Shown here piece after piece: positions 16,349-25,404 of a DNA stretch of 64,000 nt. How positions within the stretch are numbered: the first letter of the stretch is position 1; every line of letters begins with the position of its first letter. Source of the stretch: Deltaproteobacteria bacterium (GTDB lineage Bacteria; Desulfobacterota; Syntrophobacteria; Syntrophobacterales; Syntrophobacteraceae); contig JAJXYD010000001.1 of the NCBI GenBank assembly GCA_021780695.1, positions 186,001 through 250,000 on the forward strand, in the 5' to 3' direction. The position numbers and the translations under genes were made by a program. Under the pieces are notes generated by a model. That model had not been told where the DNA came from. It ran no database searches and saw only the letters and a program-made list of their open reading frames with translations.

Positions 16349-16997
16349 TGCGACACCTCGTTTTTGTGCCTAAGGCTCTGCCAAATACTCAATTATACAG
16401 CAATATTATCTGATTAAGACAGATTTTAACCTAACTGTTCGGCTACATGTTAGGCTATGTTTTTAACGGCTGTCAAACGATTTATGGGAAACGGTCCAGC
16501 TCCTGCCGCCTGCCAAAAGATAGATTTTTCTATATTTTTCGAGCCTGATGCACAATCAGTGCAGGCCGAGCAAAATGCTTTCAAAAGCGTAATTGAGAAG
16601 ATGGCTGCCCTCGGTTCCAAAGGGGGGTAATAGCTGTCTTAACTGCTTGAAATAGCAAGTATAGAGAAAATATTTCCAAGGACGTCTATCCCTTTGACGG
16701 ATCTCATTGCCTTTTTGTTCTCACATTCACGAATATAAGACCTATCACTGATAGTGGGTGGCGGACTTTTCCCAGGTATTGACGCCCCTTGGTAACTTTA
16801 GCCTTAGGTATACAAATTGCTTGAAAATTGATGTCGTTTAACTGTAAACTCTTTAAAACTAAAGAGGCAAACCAATTTGGGAATGGGGTTTTAGGGCGCC
16901 GGCCGTTTTTTGCCTTTTTGTCTCTTTTGGCGAAGTGGCTGATACTATAAAGATCTCACCGCATTAAATTGCTGGGACTTAGCATGATTGTGGGATT
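16349..16997. other. 650-bp non-coding divergent region with candidate operator repeats
   Basis: I find no supportable gene here. Visible elements: an inverted repeat CCTAAC (16430-16435)/GTTAGG (16449-16454) with a 13-nt spacer, and a palindrome CTATCA-C-TGATAG at 16742-16754 that resembles TetR-type operators. No convincing spaced -35/-10 or sigma-54 pair was found by eye. The stretch separates the HAMP/TauE operon (minus) from the ABC-transporter/chemosensory operon (plus) and must hold their control sites. Confidence 0.5.
16742..16754. promoter_or_regulatory. tetO-like palindrome
   Basis: CTATCACTGATAG is a perfect 6-bp inverted repeat around one central base and resembles the core of TetR-family operators (TATCAnTGATA). 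It is about 245 bp upstream of the transporter operon. No TetR-family gene is in the window. Confidence 0.35.
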
Positions 16998-17693
16998 GTG
17001 ATGACTGCTTCAACAGGCAACGTTGAACTATTCCCGAGTATCGCACAGGTCGTGCGTGCGCTTGGCGGGTTAATAATCGACGGAAGCCTTTTGAAACATT
17101 GCGTCGCAAGCCTTTTTCGGGTCACTGTCGGCTTCTATCTGGCAATTGTTACGGCTGTGCCCCTTGGGATCGTGCTTGGTCGCTACCCCACCCTTTACAG
17201 AATTTTTAATCCCGTTATCCAATTTTTAAGACCGATATCTCCTCTCGCCTGGGCTCCCTTTGCACTACTCTGGTTTGGCATAGGAGACCTGCCGGCAATT
17301 TTTATTATCTTCCTCGCCAGTTTCTTTCCGCTTCTTATCGCAGCCATAGATGCGAGCGCAAACATCAATCCGATGTATTTCCAGGTGGGTGCAAATCTGC
17401 AGTTGTCGCGCTGGGGGTCTTTTACAAACGTCATTTTGCCGGCAATCCTTCCAAACATCATGTTGGCGCTACGGATGACTCTGGGGGTAGCCTGGGTCGT
17501 GGTGGTGGCCGCGGAGATGATTGGGATGAAAAGCGGCCTTGGTTTTCTTATTGTAGACGGCCGCGACGCCCTGCGCCTTGACCGGGTAGCTGCGGCCATG
17601 GTAGTCATCGGGCTGATAGGCCTTGTCCTCGATCGTATTATGCGGCAACTAGGGACGATGGAATCTCTGAGGTGGAAAAGTGAGCAAAAATAA
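16998..17693 (+). CDS. ABC transporter permease, TauC/SsuC family (short N-terminus)
   Basis: The protein has 231 residues with five hydrophobic helices and the cytoplasmic coupling loop of SsuC/TauC/NrtB permeases (AAEMIGMKSGLGFLI; VGANLQLSRWGSFTNVILPAILP). The usual first helix and the LPSP segment of the family are missing: the protein begins at VELFPSIAQVVRAL. An in-frame TAG at 16980-16982 rules out extension upstream, so the gene is either naturally short or 5'-eroded. Start may be GTG 16998 or ATG 17001. It overlaps the ATPase gene by 14 bp. Confidence 0.88.
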   Translation: MMTASTGNVELFPSIAQVVRALGGLIIDGSLLKHCVASLFRVTVGFYLAIVTAVPLGIVLGRYPTLYRIFNPVIQFLRPISPLAWAPFALLWFGIGDLPAIFIIFLASFFPLLIAAIDASANINPMYFQVGANLQLSRWGSFTNVILPAILPNIMLALRMTLGVAWVVVVAAEMIGMKSGLGFLIVDGRDALRLDRVAAAMVVIGLIGLVLDRIMRQLGTMESLRWKSEQK

Positions 17694-18489
17694 GATCCTT
17701 TTTGATCGCGTCTCGCTCGAATACCCAAAGGAGCCTCGGGGCCCAAAGCGTTGGCGCAATGGGGAAAACGGCAGCGCAAATGGCAATTGCGCTCTGGTGC
17801 TGGAAAATATCGACCTGGCTATCCAAACCGGTGAATTTGTCTCTATCCTTGGCCACTCGGGTTGCGGCAAATCATCTTTGCTAAAAATTGTGGCCGGATT
17901 TGTGAAACCAACCCGCGGATCGGTCTGGATAGATGAACACCAGGTCCAGGGACCGCGCGCTGACCATATGTTTGTATTCCAGGAAGGAGCCCTTTTCCCC
18001 TGGCATACTATCTTAAAAAACGTCTCCCTTGCGCTTAACGGTCTCAAGGATGAATCGGAGCGGCGCCAGGAGGCCAGGCAGTACCTTGAGCTGGTATCTC
18101 TTGAAGCCTATGAGGACTATTACCCCCATATGCTTTCAGGGGGCATGAGGCAAAGGGCCGAACTGGCGCGCGCGCTCGCCGCCAAACCGGATGTGCTTCT
18201 GGTAGATGAGCCTTTCTCGGGCCTTGATTATCTTACCCGGTTGCAAATGAGAGAAGAAATTCTCTACCTGCATGGGATGCTCGATAAAACCACTATTCTT
18301 TTCGTGACCCACGATATAGATGAGGCGCTCCAGTTAAGTGATCGGGTGGTCATTATGAACGGGCCTCCAGGCCGGCTTCACTCCAGCCGTCCTATTGAGG
18401 TGCCTCATCCCAGGCTGCTGTCGAGCCCTGTGTTAAACCAGATGCGAAACGATATCTATCACCAGCTGGGAGTCCATGTGGCGCTATGA
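17680..18489 (+). CDS. ABC transporter ATPase, TauB/SsuB family
   Basis: This 269-residue protein is an intact nucleotide-binding domain: Walker A GHSGCGKSS, Q-loop VFQEGALFPW, signature LSGGMRQR, Walker B VLLVDEPFSGLD and switch His FVTHDID. Subfamily features match importers of nitrate, sulfonate or taurine. The GTG start lies inside the permease gene. Its stop overlaps the start of the binding-protein gene as ATGA, so expression is coupled. Confidence 0.95.
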   Translation: MSKNKILFDRVSLEYPKEPRGPKRWRNGENGSANGNCALVLENIDLAIQTGEFVSILGHSGCGKSSLLKIVAGFVKPTRGSVWIDEHQVQGPRADHMFVFQEGALFPWHTILKNVSLALNGLKDESERRQEARQYLELVSLEAYEDYYPHMLSGGMRQRAELARALAAKPDVLLVDEPFSGLDYLTRLQMREEILYLHGMLDKTTILFVTHDIDEALQLSDRVVIMNGPPGRLHSSRPIEVPHPRLLSSPVLNQMRNDIYHQLGVHVAL

Positions 18490-19559
18490 ACAGGTTGTCA
18501 ATCCCAACATCGAGCGGGGTTCGTATCTGCCTGATCGCCGCCTGCTGGCTGGTTTTTATCAGCTTGTTGCATCTCTATCTTGACTGGGGCGGAGGCGCCC
18601 GCAAGATAGTTCGCATGGGCTATATGCCCGTGGTTACAAACCTTGCGGCCCCCGTGATCGACCATGAGACAAAAAACGACAACCTTCATTTCGAGGCTGT
18701 AAAATTCAGTTCTTTTTCGGACATGGCCCAGGCATTTCGCTCCGGGGCGATCCAGGCGGCATTCATTATAGCCCCCCTTGCAATCAGGCTCTTCGAGCAG
18801 GGTGTGCCGCTAAAGATCGTATACATTGGTAACCGCAACGAGAGCACCATGGTTATGAGAGCCGGTCTTACTATCGAATCCCCCCTGGACCTCGAGGGGA
18901 AAACGATTGCCGTACCTATCCGGTATTCGGGGCAATACCTGGCTCTGCGGCGATATCTGCGTCAAAATCATCTGGATGCATCCAGTGTCAAGACCGTCGA
19001 AGTGCCTCCGCCGGATATGCCCGCTGCATTGGCTTCCTCGCAAATCGACGGCTATTTTGTGGGTGAGCCCTTCGGCAGCGAAGCCATTGCGAACGGCATC
19101 GGCAAGCGGTTTCTCAATGTCGAGGCCATCTGGCCTAAATTCATTTGCAATGTCCTTATTGTGCGAACCCAACTGATACGATCGCATCCTCAATTGGTCC
19201 AGACCCTGGTCGGTATGGCCGCGGCCTCCGGCCTATGGGCCCAAACCCATCTCCAAAAGGCCAAGGGGATCCTTTCGACCTATTGGGGGATGGTGCCCCA
19301 AATAATTCAATACAGCTTTTCGCATCCCAAAGGCAGGTTTCGCTTTGATCTTTACGTTCCGGTTGCCGCGGAGCTAAATGAAATTGTCCGCGAGATGCGC
19401 CGTGACAATCTTTTGCAGACAAATGTCGATGTCGGCGCAATGGTTGATAACCGTTTCGCCCTGGCTGCCCGAAAATATTTTTCAGGGTCGGTTGATAATC
19501 TCTCATCTATCAAATGGAGCCTTGAAAAAGGTCTCCGGATTCAGGCTGCTCAAAGATGA
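18486..19559 (+). CDS. ABC substrate-binding protein, NMT1/TauA-like, membrane-anchored
   Basis: Residues about 14-32 form a hydrophobic signal or anchor without a lipobox Cys. The rest is a periplasmic binding protein of the SsuA/TauA/NMT1 class: VRMGYMPVVTNLAAP, then DLEGKTIAVPIRYSGQYLALR and the hinge ALASSQIDGYFVGEPFGSEA. Ligand is probably a small organic acid, sulfonate or related anion, but cannot be named. It overlaps the ATPase gene upstream and the CheB-like gene downstream, each by ATGA, which places a transport receptor inside a chemosensory operon. Confidence 0.9.
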   Translation: MNRLSIPTSSGVRICLIAACWLVFISLLHLYLDWGGGARKIVRMGYMPVVTNLAAPVIDHETKNDNLHFEAVKFSSFSDMAQAFRSGAIQAAFIIAPLAIRLFEQGVPLKIVYIGNRNESTMVMRAGLTIESPLDLEGKTIAVPIRYSGQYLALRRYLRQNHLDASSVKTVEVPPPDMPAALASSQIDGYFVGEPFGSEAIANGIGKRFLNVEAIWPKFICNVLIVRTQLIRSHPQLVQTLVGMAAASGLWAQTHLQKAKGILSTYWGMVPQIIQYSFSHPKGRFRFDLYVPVAAELNEIVREMRRDNLLQTNVDVGAMVDNRFALAARKYFSGSVDNLSSIKWSLEKGLRIQAAQR

Positions 19560-21664
19560 AAGTGCTGCTATTGGCAGAGCCAATCGAGTGTGAAAAACTG
19601 CTGGATCAGCTATCTGGCCTAAATGGCGATATTGTCTTTATTCATGGACAGGACGCACTGAGAATCCAGATCAATCCATCGGAAGCCGATGTCATAATAG
19701 CCGGAGCCCCGGTCGGTGCGTCCAAAAACTTGGCTCTGGCCTGGAGGTGTCATCCCCATACATGGCTTGTTCCCTGCTGGTTTATGAGCGACAGGCAAGC
19801 TCTTGAGGGGCTCTGTGTGTGGCCCTCTCTTACAATCGATAGATTTGATGCCCAGTGCCGCAAGGAGTCCTTTTCTCAATGGCTTTCCGAAATCGTCCAC
19901 TGGCAGCAGAACCGGAGCCATTTTGGCGACGACGACGACTTGAGGAAGAGAAGTCCTCTGGAGTTGAGCACCGCTCTGGCCTTGAGAAAGGCTACGGGCG
20001 TGCTCTCCGTTTTTGACGATGATGGCTCCGAGGGAGAATTCTCCATTAGGGACGGGGACCTGCTCTCGGCTTCCTTTAAGCATTTGCGCGGCGTTCAGGC
20101 CTTCTACGAGCTTTTGTGCACCTCCGGAGGCGGGTATGGCTGGAAAGGCGGGGATGTGCCAAAGGGGGGACAAAGGCACGCCCTTTCCTCGCTTATCGCT
20201 GAAGGTCTAAAAACTGTCAGCGAGGCCAATTTCCTCTATAATTTCGTCTCTGATCCCGATCAGCACATTATAACTACCGACTCCCAGTCTGCTCTGGATG
20301 ATTCGGCAGTCGAAAATTACAATGAGCAGAAAAAAATTTATTACCTCATCGAAAAAGGCGCCTCGCTTTCCGATATTATTATTGCCTCTCCGTTGTCTAG
20401 AGCCTCCACGATGGCTGTTCTTTCAAAATGGTTTTCACTCGAAGACATAACGGTCGTTCAGAAGCGGTTGCCGGTGTTTGAAAATTTGGCTGCTTTCACT
20501 GAGCAGTTTTCTGAGGTCGAGGAGTTGCCCCTCCTTTCTGAGCGGTTTTCGGCCCCCCCCTGCAGAGTGCTCATCGTCGATGATTCGCCCCTTATTTGCA
20601 ACGTGCTCCGAAGCATCTTCGAAAACGACAGCCGTATGAGTGTAGCCGGGGTTGCCCACGATGGTATCGAAGCCCTTAGAATGGTCGGAGAGCTAAAACC
20701 CGATGTGGTGACCATGGACCTGCAGATGCCCAGGATGGACGGCCTCACAGCCTTAAAACACATCCTCATTCGAAGCCCTAGGCCAGTGGTTGTGCTGAGC
20801 GCCTTTACCGAGGCTACCTCCAGGCTTACCTACGAGTCGTTTAAATACGGGGCCGTCGAGGTTTTGCAAAAGCCGCCCAATGCCGCCGTGCACTCGAGCC
20901 GGTTTCTTAGCAATGAATTTTGTGATCGCATTGTCCAGGCCTCACGCGTTCAGCTAAATGCCGTGCGCTACATTCGCAGAAGGGAGCCTTTGGGGGGCGC
21001 TGTTCCAACGGATCTCTACGGGAGTGCCGAGGCCGGATCCGAAAAAGTCATCCTGGTGATTTGCGGCGCCGGGGGCATCCCAGCCCTGCTTAAGCTTATC
21101 TTCGCCATCCCCGGAGAGAAGTCTTTGCCTCCCACCCTGATTGGCGTGGATATGCCGTGGAAAGTTACCGAAGCGCTGATCTCAAATACGAGGAAGGACA
21201 CTCCCATCCCCATGGAAAGAGTCTTGGGTTCCGCACAGCTAAACCCGGGCTGTTGTTATGTTGTGTCCAACGAGGAGCGTTACGGCCTCTTTAGGGAGCA
21301 AAACCGGGTGAGGGTAGCCCAAAACGGTATCGAACCCTCCGAAAATGGTTTTTTTGATGAGCTGTTGACCAGTGCGGCTGAGACCTTGCAGTCCCGCCTT
21401 GTGGCAATTGCCCTTTCGGGTCCCGCGGAGGACGGTGTTGCGGGGATGCGGTGCGTGAAACAAGCCGGGGGACAAGTGTTTGCTCTTACCCCCGAAGTGT
21501 GCCTAAGGCCGGAGCTACCCGAAAAGCTCCTGAGCCTGGGGTATGCTCAAGAAATTAAGGATATCTTGGGTTTTTCAGACCTTTTCGATTCCCGGAGCGC
21601 CGGGGTTTATTCCGAGTGCCCAGGTCGGACAATGGTGGAACTGTCGGACTCGGACCTAAGCTGA
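19556..21664 (+). CDS. DUF4388-like / receiver / CheB-like protein with inactive methylesterase triad
   Basis: The protein has 702 residues. Residues 1-120 are unassigned. Residues about 130-225 look like a DUF4388 (PATAN) domain (SPLELSTALALRKATGVLSV...IRDGDLLSASFKHLRGVQAFYELL). Residues about 335-455 are a complete receiver (VLIVDDSP, phospho-Asp in TMDLQMP, VVLSA, LQKPP). Residues about 495-680 align with the CheB methylesterase domain. There the nucleophile motif GASTGG is CGAGGI (Ser to Ala) and the His of QHMP is Asp (GVDMP); only the Asp of SGPAEDG is kept. It should accept phosphate from CheA but is not expected to remove methyl groups. The gene is coupled to the ABC binding protein upstream and is followed 15 bp later by cheW. 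Confidence 0.85.
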   Translation: MKVLLLAEPIECEKLLDQLSGLNGDIVFIHGQDALRIQINPSEADVIIAGAPVGASKNLALAWRCHPHTWLVPCWFMSDRQALEGLCVWPSLTIDRFDAQCRKESFSQWLSEIVHWQQNRSHFGDDDDLRKRSPLELSTALALRKATGVLSVFDDDGSEGEFSIRDGDLLSASFKHLRGVQAFYELLCTSGGGYGWKGGDVPKGGQRHALSSLIAEGLKTVSEANFLYNFVSDPDQHIITTDSQSALDDSAVENYNEQKKIYYLIEKGASLSDIIIASPLSRASTMAVLSKWFSLEDITVVQKRLPVFENLAAFTEQFSEVEELPLLSERFSAPPCRVLIVDDSPLICNVLRSIFENDSRMSVAGVAHDGIEALRMVGELKPDVVTMDLQMPRMDGLTALKHILIRSPRPVVVLSAFTEATSRLTYESFKYGAVEVLQKPPNAAVHSSRFLSNEFCDRIVQASRVQLNAVRYIRRREPLGGAVPTDLYGSAEAGSEKVILVICGAGGIPALLKLIFAIPGEKSLPPTLIGVDMPWKVTEALISNTRKDTPIPMERVLGSAQLNPGCCYVVSNEERYGLFREQNRVRVAQNGIEPSENGFFDELLTSAAETLQSRLVAIALSGPAEDGVAGMRCVKQAGGQVFALTPEVCLRPELPEKLLSLGYAQEIKDILGFSDLFDSRSAGVYSECPGRTMVELSDSDLS

Positions 21665-21679
21665 GAAGGAGTATGTCGC

Positions 21680-22252
21680 ATGCAGATGAATAATTTATCC
21701 AACCGGGCTTCGCACATTCGGGAAGAAGCTCGGCAGATGTTGCAGCTCGTGAGTTTTCGGATCGGCCACCAGGAATTCGGGGTCGATATCCTGATGGTTC
21801 AGGAAATCATCAGGTTTACGGCCATAACCCCCATTCCCAATGCTTCCGAAGCTATTCTCGGCATGATCAATCTTCGCGGCAGGATCCTCCCGGTAGTCGA
21901 CCTCAAGTGGGTTCTGCGGATTGATGGAGTAGAGGATATTGCTCAAAACCGGAAGGCCAGAATTCTTATCATCGAACTCGATGGACATGTTACCGGCTTC
22001 GTTGTCGATTCGGTCTCCGAGGTTATGAAGGTGCCCGTGGGCGAAATTGAACCGGCTCCCAACCTCGTGTCCTCGAGCGCCATGTCGGCCTATATCAGCG
22101 GAGTCGTAAAGCTCTCGCAGCGCTTGATAATTTTGCTCGACTTCAAGCGAATCGTAAAACCCGCGCAATCCAGAGATGTCGATCTTGGAATTCAGACAGC
22201 TTTGTTGGAATATGATAATTCCCACGCCGGTGGGAGTGTTTATTCGGGTTAG
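21680..22252 (+). CDS. cheW: CheW-like coupling protein
   Basis: A CheW domain fills residues about 20-165: LVSFRIGHQEFGVDILMVQEII, INLRGRILPVVDLKW, ILIIELDGHVTGFVVDSVSEVMKV and LIILLDFKRIV. It would link the receptor (next gene) to CheA in the signalling array. AAGGAG precedes the start. It lies between the first CheB-like gene and the receptor gene. Confidence 0.95.
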   Translation: MQMNNLSNRASHIREEARQMLQLVSFRIGHQEFGVDILMVQEIIRFTAITPIPNASEAILGMINLRGRILPVVDLKWVLRIDGVEDIAQNRKARILIIELDGHVTGFVVDSVSEVMKVPVGEIEPAPNLVSSSAMSAYISGVVKLSQRLIILLDFKRIVKPAQSRDVDLGIQTALLEYDNSHAGGSVYSG

Positions 22253-22293
22253 CAGCAGCAAATTACAGATCATAAATAATAAAGGAGTGAGGC

Positions 22294-24750
22294 ATGCAGA
22301 TATTTGGGTTTATAACAAAATCAATAAAATATAAGTGGTTGGCCCTCTTCCTCGTGGCTGCACTTTTGCCCTCGTCGATATTGGCCATCTACGGTTATAC
22401 CTCCGGTAGGAACATGACTGTTTCTCAGTTAAATGACAAGCTGGTCGGGTATTCCCATCGTGTCTCGCTCTCCCTTGAAATGTATATGAACGAACGTGTT
22501 CAAAATATTATAATGTGCTCTAAATCTCCGGTTTATAAGGACGCGTTGGAAAACGGCAATAACGTCAAAGAGGCCACTGACGATTTGGCGCAATTCGCCA
22601 AAATCTATCATTTCTCTCTGATTACTTTAACTGACTCTTCGGGCAGGTGTGTAGCCTCAAACATCCCCAGCCTGATCGGAAGCAACGAAAAAAATACCGA
22701 CTGGTTCGATACCGCGATGAAGGGGGAACAGTACGTAGGTAATTTCGGGAATTTCCCAACAATTAAAAAGGTGGCGCCAAAGTCCGGGGGGTTCTCGCTT
22801 CCGATCGCCGTGCCCATAATGAGAGGCAACCAGGTTGAAGGCGTTGTTGCCGGATATCTCGATTGGGAGGCGGTAGACAAGCTTAACGACTTCTTTGGTA
22901 AAGTTGGAAAATCGGGCTATACCTACGTAACGGATCTCGATACGGGCGCGGTCATAATCTATCCGTTTCGCCATCTTCTTGGCAGAAGGTTGCAGGGTCG
23001 CCTCAAGGTTCCTCAGGCCTATGATGCGTTAAAAAGCGCTCCAGAGGGTGTAACCCATTATAAATACACCAACAAGCAGACTCACAAGACCGCGGTCCGA
23101 ATGGTTGGCTTCGTTCACACCAACGCCTATGGAAATTTTCCTGCCAAGAACTGGGCGGTTGCCAGCGGCGCCGATTACGGCGAGGAAATGGCTCCGCTTA
23201 ATAAGGAATTTTTGTCTTACACATACTTCTTTATCGGCCTTGTCATTCTCATCTTCATCGGTGACTTTACCGTTGGCGGTCCTATTTCGAAGCCTCTGAT
23301 TAAAATTGCAGACGAAATGACCGAAATTGCCCGATCCCTCGATTTTACCCGTACGGTGGAAGTTAAAGGTAGAGACGAAATCGCAGGTTTGCAGCAGGCC
23401 TTTAACGGCCTGATCGGAAAACTGCAGGAAACCTTCGGCACGATCATCGAGGGCAATAAGGAGGTTGCTGTCTCTGTTTCCAAGGTTAAGGACATCTCGG
23501 CCAATATCGCCAGAAACGCCACCGAACAGTCCGCGAGAGCCGGTGACGTTCTGGCGCGCGTTGTAACCATGGGGCAGACGGCTGAACAAGTCCAGAAAAA
23601 CGCCTTGGAAACCCGTTCTTCTTTTAAAGAGGCGGCAACTTTGGTCGAGCAGTTCGCCGATGGTAGCCATAAGATTGCAAAGGCCGCTCAGAGCCAGAGC
23701 GAAATGGTTGCCAATGCCGAACAAATTATTAGTGCCATGGGTGAGACCGCCCAAAAGGTTGCCGCGCGCGCGGCCCTCCAGGCTGATGCCGCTGCCAAAA
23801 CCGCCTTGGCGGCCGCAGAGATGAACGCGGCCATCGGTGCTGTTGTCGAAAAGGCTTTGGAGGCCGACGTGGAATCTGAACAGTCCCGTAAGGCCGCCGT
23901 CGATGGACGCTCCGCTGTCGAAAAAGTGGCCGCAAGTATGAATAACATCGCGGAAAGTTCTGAGCAGATCACCGAAATTATCGAAGTTATTTCCGATATT
24001 GCCGATCAGACCAACCTGCTCGCTTTGAATGCCGCAATTGAAGCCGCCCGCGCGGGAGAACACGGAAGAGGTTTTGCCGTTGTTGCCGAAGAGGTGCGTA
24101 AACTTGCCGAGCGAACCGCGGAATCGACCAAGGAAATCTCGGTTCTCATCAAGGGCAGCGCGGATCGTGTTAAGGAAGGCTCCGATCTGGTTTCGTCAAG
24201 CCGTCATGCCATCGACGCCATAGTTAATGCTGTCGCAAGAACCAATGAGCTCATTCACGACATCAGCCAGACGACTTCCGGGCAGCGGGCGGTAACCGAA
24301 AACGTCGCCAGGGCCATGGACGATCTGCGGGCGCTCTCCAGTGAAATTATGGACATGACTTCCGAACAGGGTAAACGGCGCCAACTCGCCGGTTCGATCA
24401 TTAATGAAGTGGCCGAACTTTCAAAAGCCGTGTCGGATTCGACCATGGTTCAGGCAAACGACTCGAACAAGGTTATCGGTGAAATGCAGAAAATGAACGA
24501 GCATGCTGAAAGCATCACCAATATGACCGGCAAGCAGAGAGAACGCGCCCAGGAGCTTTTGCGAATTATTCAGGAAATGGAAAAGGTTGCTACCACCAAC
24601 GCTTCGGGCGCCCAGAACTCCCATCAGTTCAGTATAAGTCTGATAGGAACCGTGGACAATTTTAGCGCCCTGATTCAGCAGTTTAAGGTAACTGTCAATG
24701 ATTCAACAAACAGCAATCAAATGCCGTATAATGTTAGAGGCGGCCAATAA
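22294..24750 (+). CDS. Methyl-accepting chemotaxis receptor with periplasmic Cache domain
   Basis: Layout over 818 residues: TM1 about 15-36, a periplasmic double-Cache domain about 40-300 ([31 protein letters not shown]-like end), TM2 about 307-327, HAMP about 328-380, and a long cytoplasmic coiled coil whose hairpin tip is at about 568-608 ([38 protein letters not shown]). Cache domains usually bind small organic ligands directly or through binding proteins. The transporter binding protein in the same operon is a candidate partner. No CheR is in this operon, so adaptation by methylation would need another locus. AAAGGAG precedes the ATG. Confidence 0.95.
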   Translation: MQIFGFITKSIKYKWLALFLVAALLPSSILAIYGYTSGRNMTVSQLNDKLVGYSHRVSLSLEMYMNERVQNIIMCSKSPVYKDALENGNNVKEATDDLAQFAKIYHFSLITLTDSSGRCVASNIPSLIGSNEKNTDWFDTAMKGEQYVGNFGNFPTIKKVAPKSGGFSLPIAVPIMRGNQVEGVVAGYLDWEAVDKLNDFFGKVGKSGYTYVTDLDTGAVIIYPFRHLLGRRLQGRLKVPQAYDALKSAPEGVTHYKYTNKQTHKTAVRMVGFVHTNAYGNFPAKNWAVASGADYGEEMAPLNKEFLSYTYFFIGLVILIFIGDFTVGGPISKPLIKIADEMTEIARSLDFTRTVEVKGRDEIAGLQQAFNGLIGKLQETFGTIIEGNKEVAVSVSKVKDISANIARNATEQSARAGDVLARVVTMGQTAEQVQKNALETRSSFKEAATLVEQFADGSHKIAKAAQSQSEMVANAEQIISAMGETAQKVAARAALQADAAAKTALAAAEMNAAIGAVVEKALEADVESEQSRKAAVDGRSAVEKVAASMNNIAESSEQITEIIEVISDIADQTNLLALNAAIEAARAGEHGRGFAVVAEEVRKLAERTAESTKEISVLIKGSADRVKEGSDLVSSSRHAIDAIVNAVARTNELIHDISQTTSGQRAVTENVARAMDDLRALSSEIMDMTSEQGKRRQLAGSIINEVAELSKAVSDSTMVQANDSNKVIGEMQKMNEHAESITNMTGKQRERAQELLRIIQEMEKVATTNASGAQNSHQFSISLIGTVDNFSALIQQFKVTVNDSTNSNQMPYNVRGGQ

Positions 24751-24798
24751 CAAAATACTAATGGGCCGACTGTCTGATTTGTGCGAAAAGTAACTGAA

Positions 24799-24948
24799 AT
24801 CCATCCGCCTGGTGAGGGCTGCGGGCCAGGTGGGCAAAGCCTAGCCGACCCGGGTTGTGGGCGGATGGATACTACCGGCATCGGTGCTGGTACGGTTGGG
24901 CACCCTCGATGTCAAGGTATTTAGACCTTGTGGTTCTTTGTGGTGCCC
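24799..24948 (+). ncRNA. Structured RNA candidate upstream of cheY
   Basis: Three helices are stacked in 150 nt. Helix 1: ATCCATCCGCC (24799-24809) with GGCGGATGGAT (24860-24870), 11 of 11 pairs, enclosing 50 nt that include GGGCAAAGCC and ACCCGGGT. Helix 2: 24873-24880 with 24885-24892 around a TCGG tetraloop. Helix 3: GGGCACC (24898-24904) with GGTGCCC (24942-24948), containing a nested hairpin CAAGGT-ATTTAG-ACCTTG (24913-24930). The block ends 46 nt before the cheY start. It could be a riboswitch, a processing or stability element between receptor and cheY mRNA, or a small RNA. GGGCAAAGCC faintly recalls GEMM motifs, but I cannot fit the consensus. Confidence 0.45.
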
Positions 24949-24994
24949 GGCCCTGTGCCGATGCTTGTTATGGGATAGGAAAGATCGGATTTTT

Positions 24995-25348
24995 ATGCCA
25001 AAGCGCGTGCTTGTTGTAGACGATTCAAATCTGCTCCGCAATGCCATATCGCGGTGCCTTACCAGTGCCGGTCATGAAGTTGTGGGAAAGGGCCAGAACG
25101 GAGATGATGCCGTTTTGCTCTATGAAAAACTCCGGCCCGATGTGGTCACCCTGGATGTAACTATGCGGGGAAAGGATGGAATTGCCGCGGCAGAAGAAAT
25201 ATTGCGGCTTGATCCCAAGGCCTTCATAATTCTATATACTCTGCTCGATATTCCGGACCTCGCCGCAAGAACTCGCTGCATCGGGGTCAGGGACATCATC
25301 AGAAAGGGAGACGAAGAGGAATTGCTGAGGGTGCTCGGTGCGGCGTGA
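24995..25348 (+). CDS. cheY: CheY-like single-domain response regulator
   Basis: The protein has 117 residues. Receiver motifs: VLVVDDSNL, phospho-Asp in VVTLDVTM, Thr in ILYTLLD, and Lys in IIRKGD; the usual Pro after that Lys is absent. The ATG at 24995 is preceded by AGGAAAG at a somewhat long distance; an open frame extending upstream runs through the structured region and shows no homology. It lies between the receptor and CheA genes and is the likely diffusible output of this system. No flagellar gene is near, so the output may not be motility. Confidence 0.9.
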   Translation: MPKRVLVVDDSNLLRNAISRCLTSAGHEVVGKGQNGDDAVLLYEKLRPDVVTLDVTMRGKDGIAAAEEILRLDPKAFIILYTLLDIPDLAARTRCIGVRDIIRKGDEEELLRVLGAA

Positions 25349-25404
25349 GCGCGGCATCGAGCTTATCTGCTCGATTTTCTTCCATCTCTTAAAAAGGGAA
25401 GTCT

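Noticed and set aside
23029..24063. Long open frame (344 codons) antisense to the receptor gene
   Set aside because: It mirrors the codon structure of the methyl-accepting coiled coil, is rich in Gly/Asn/Arg as such shadows are, and has no family signature or RBS.
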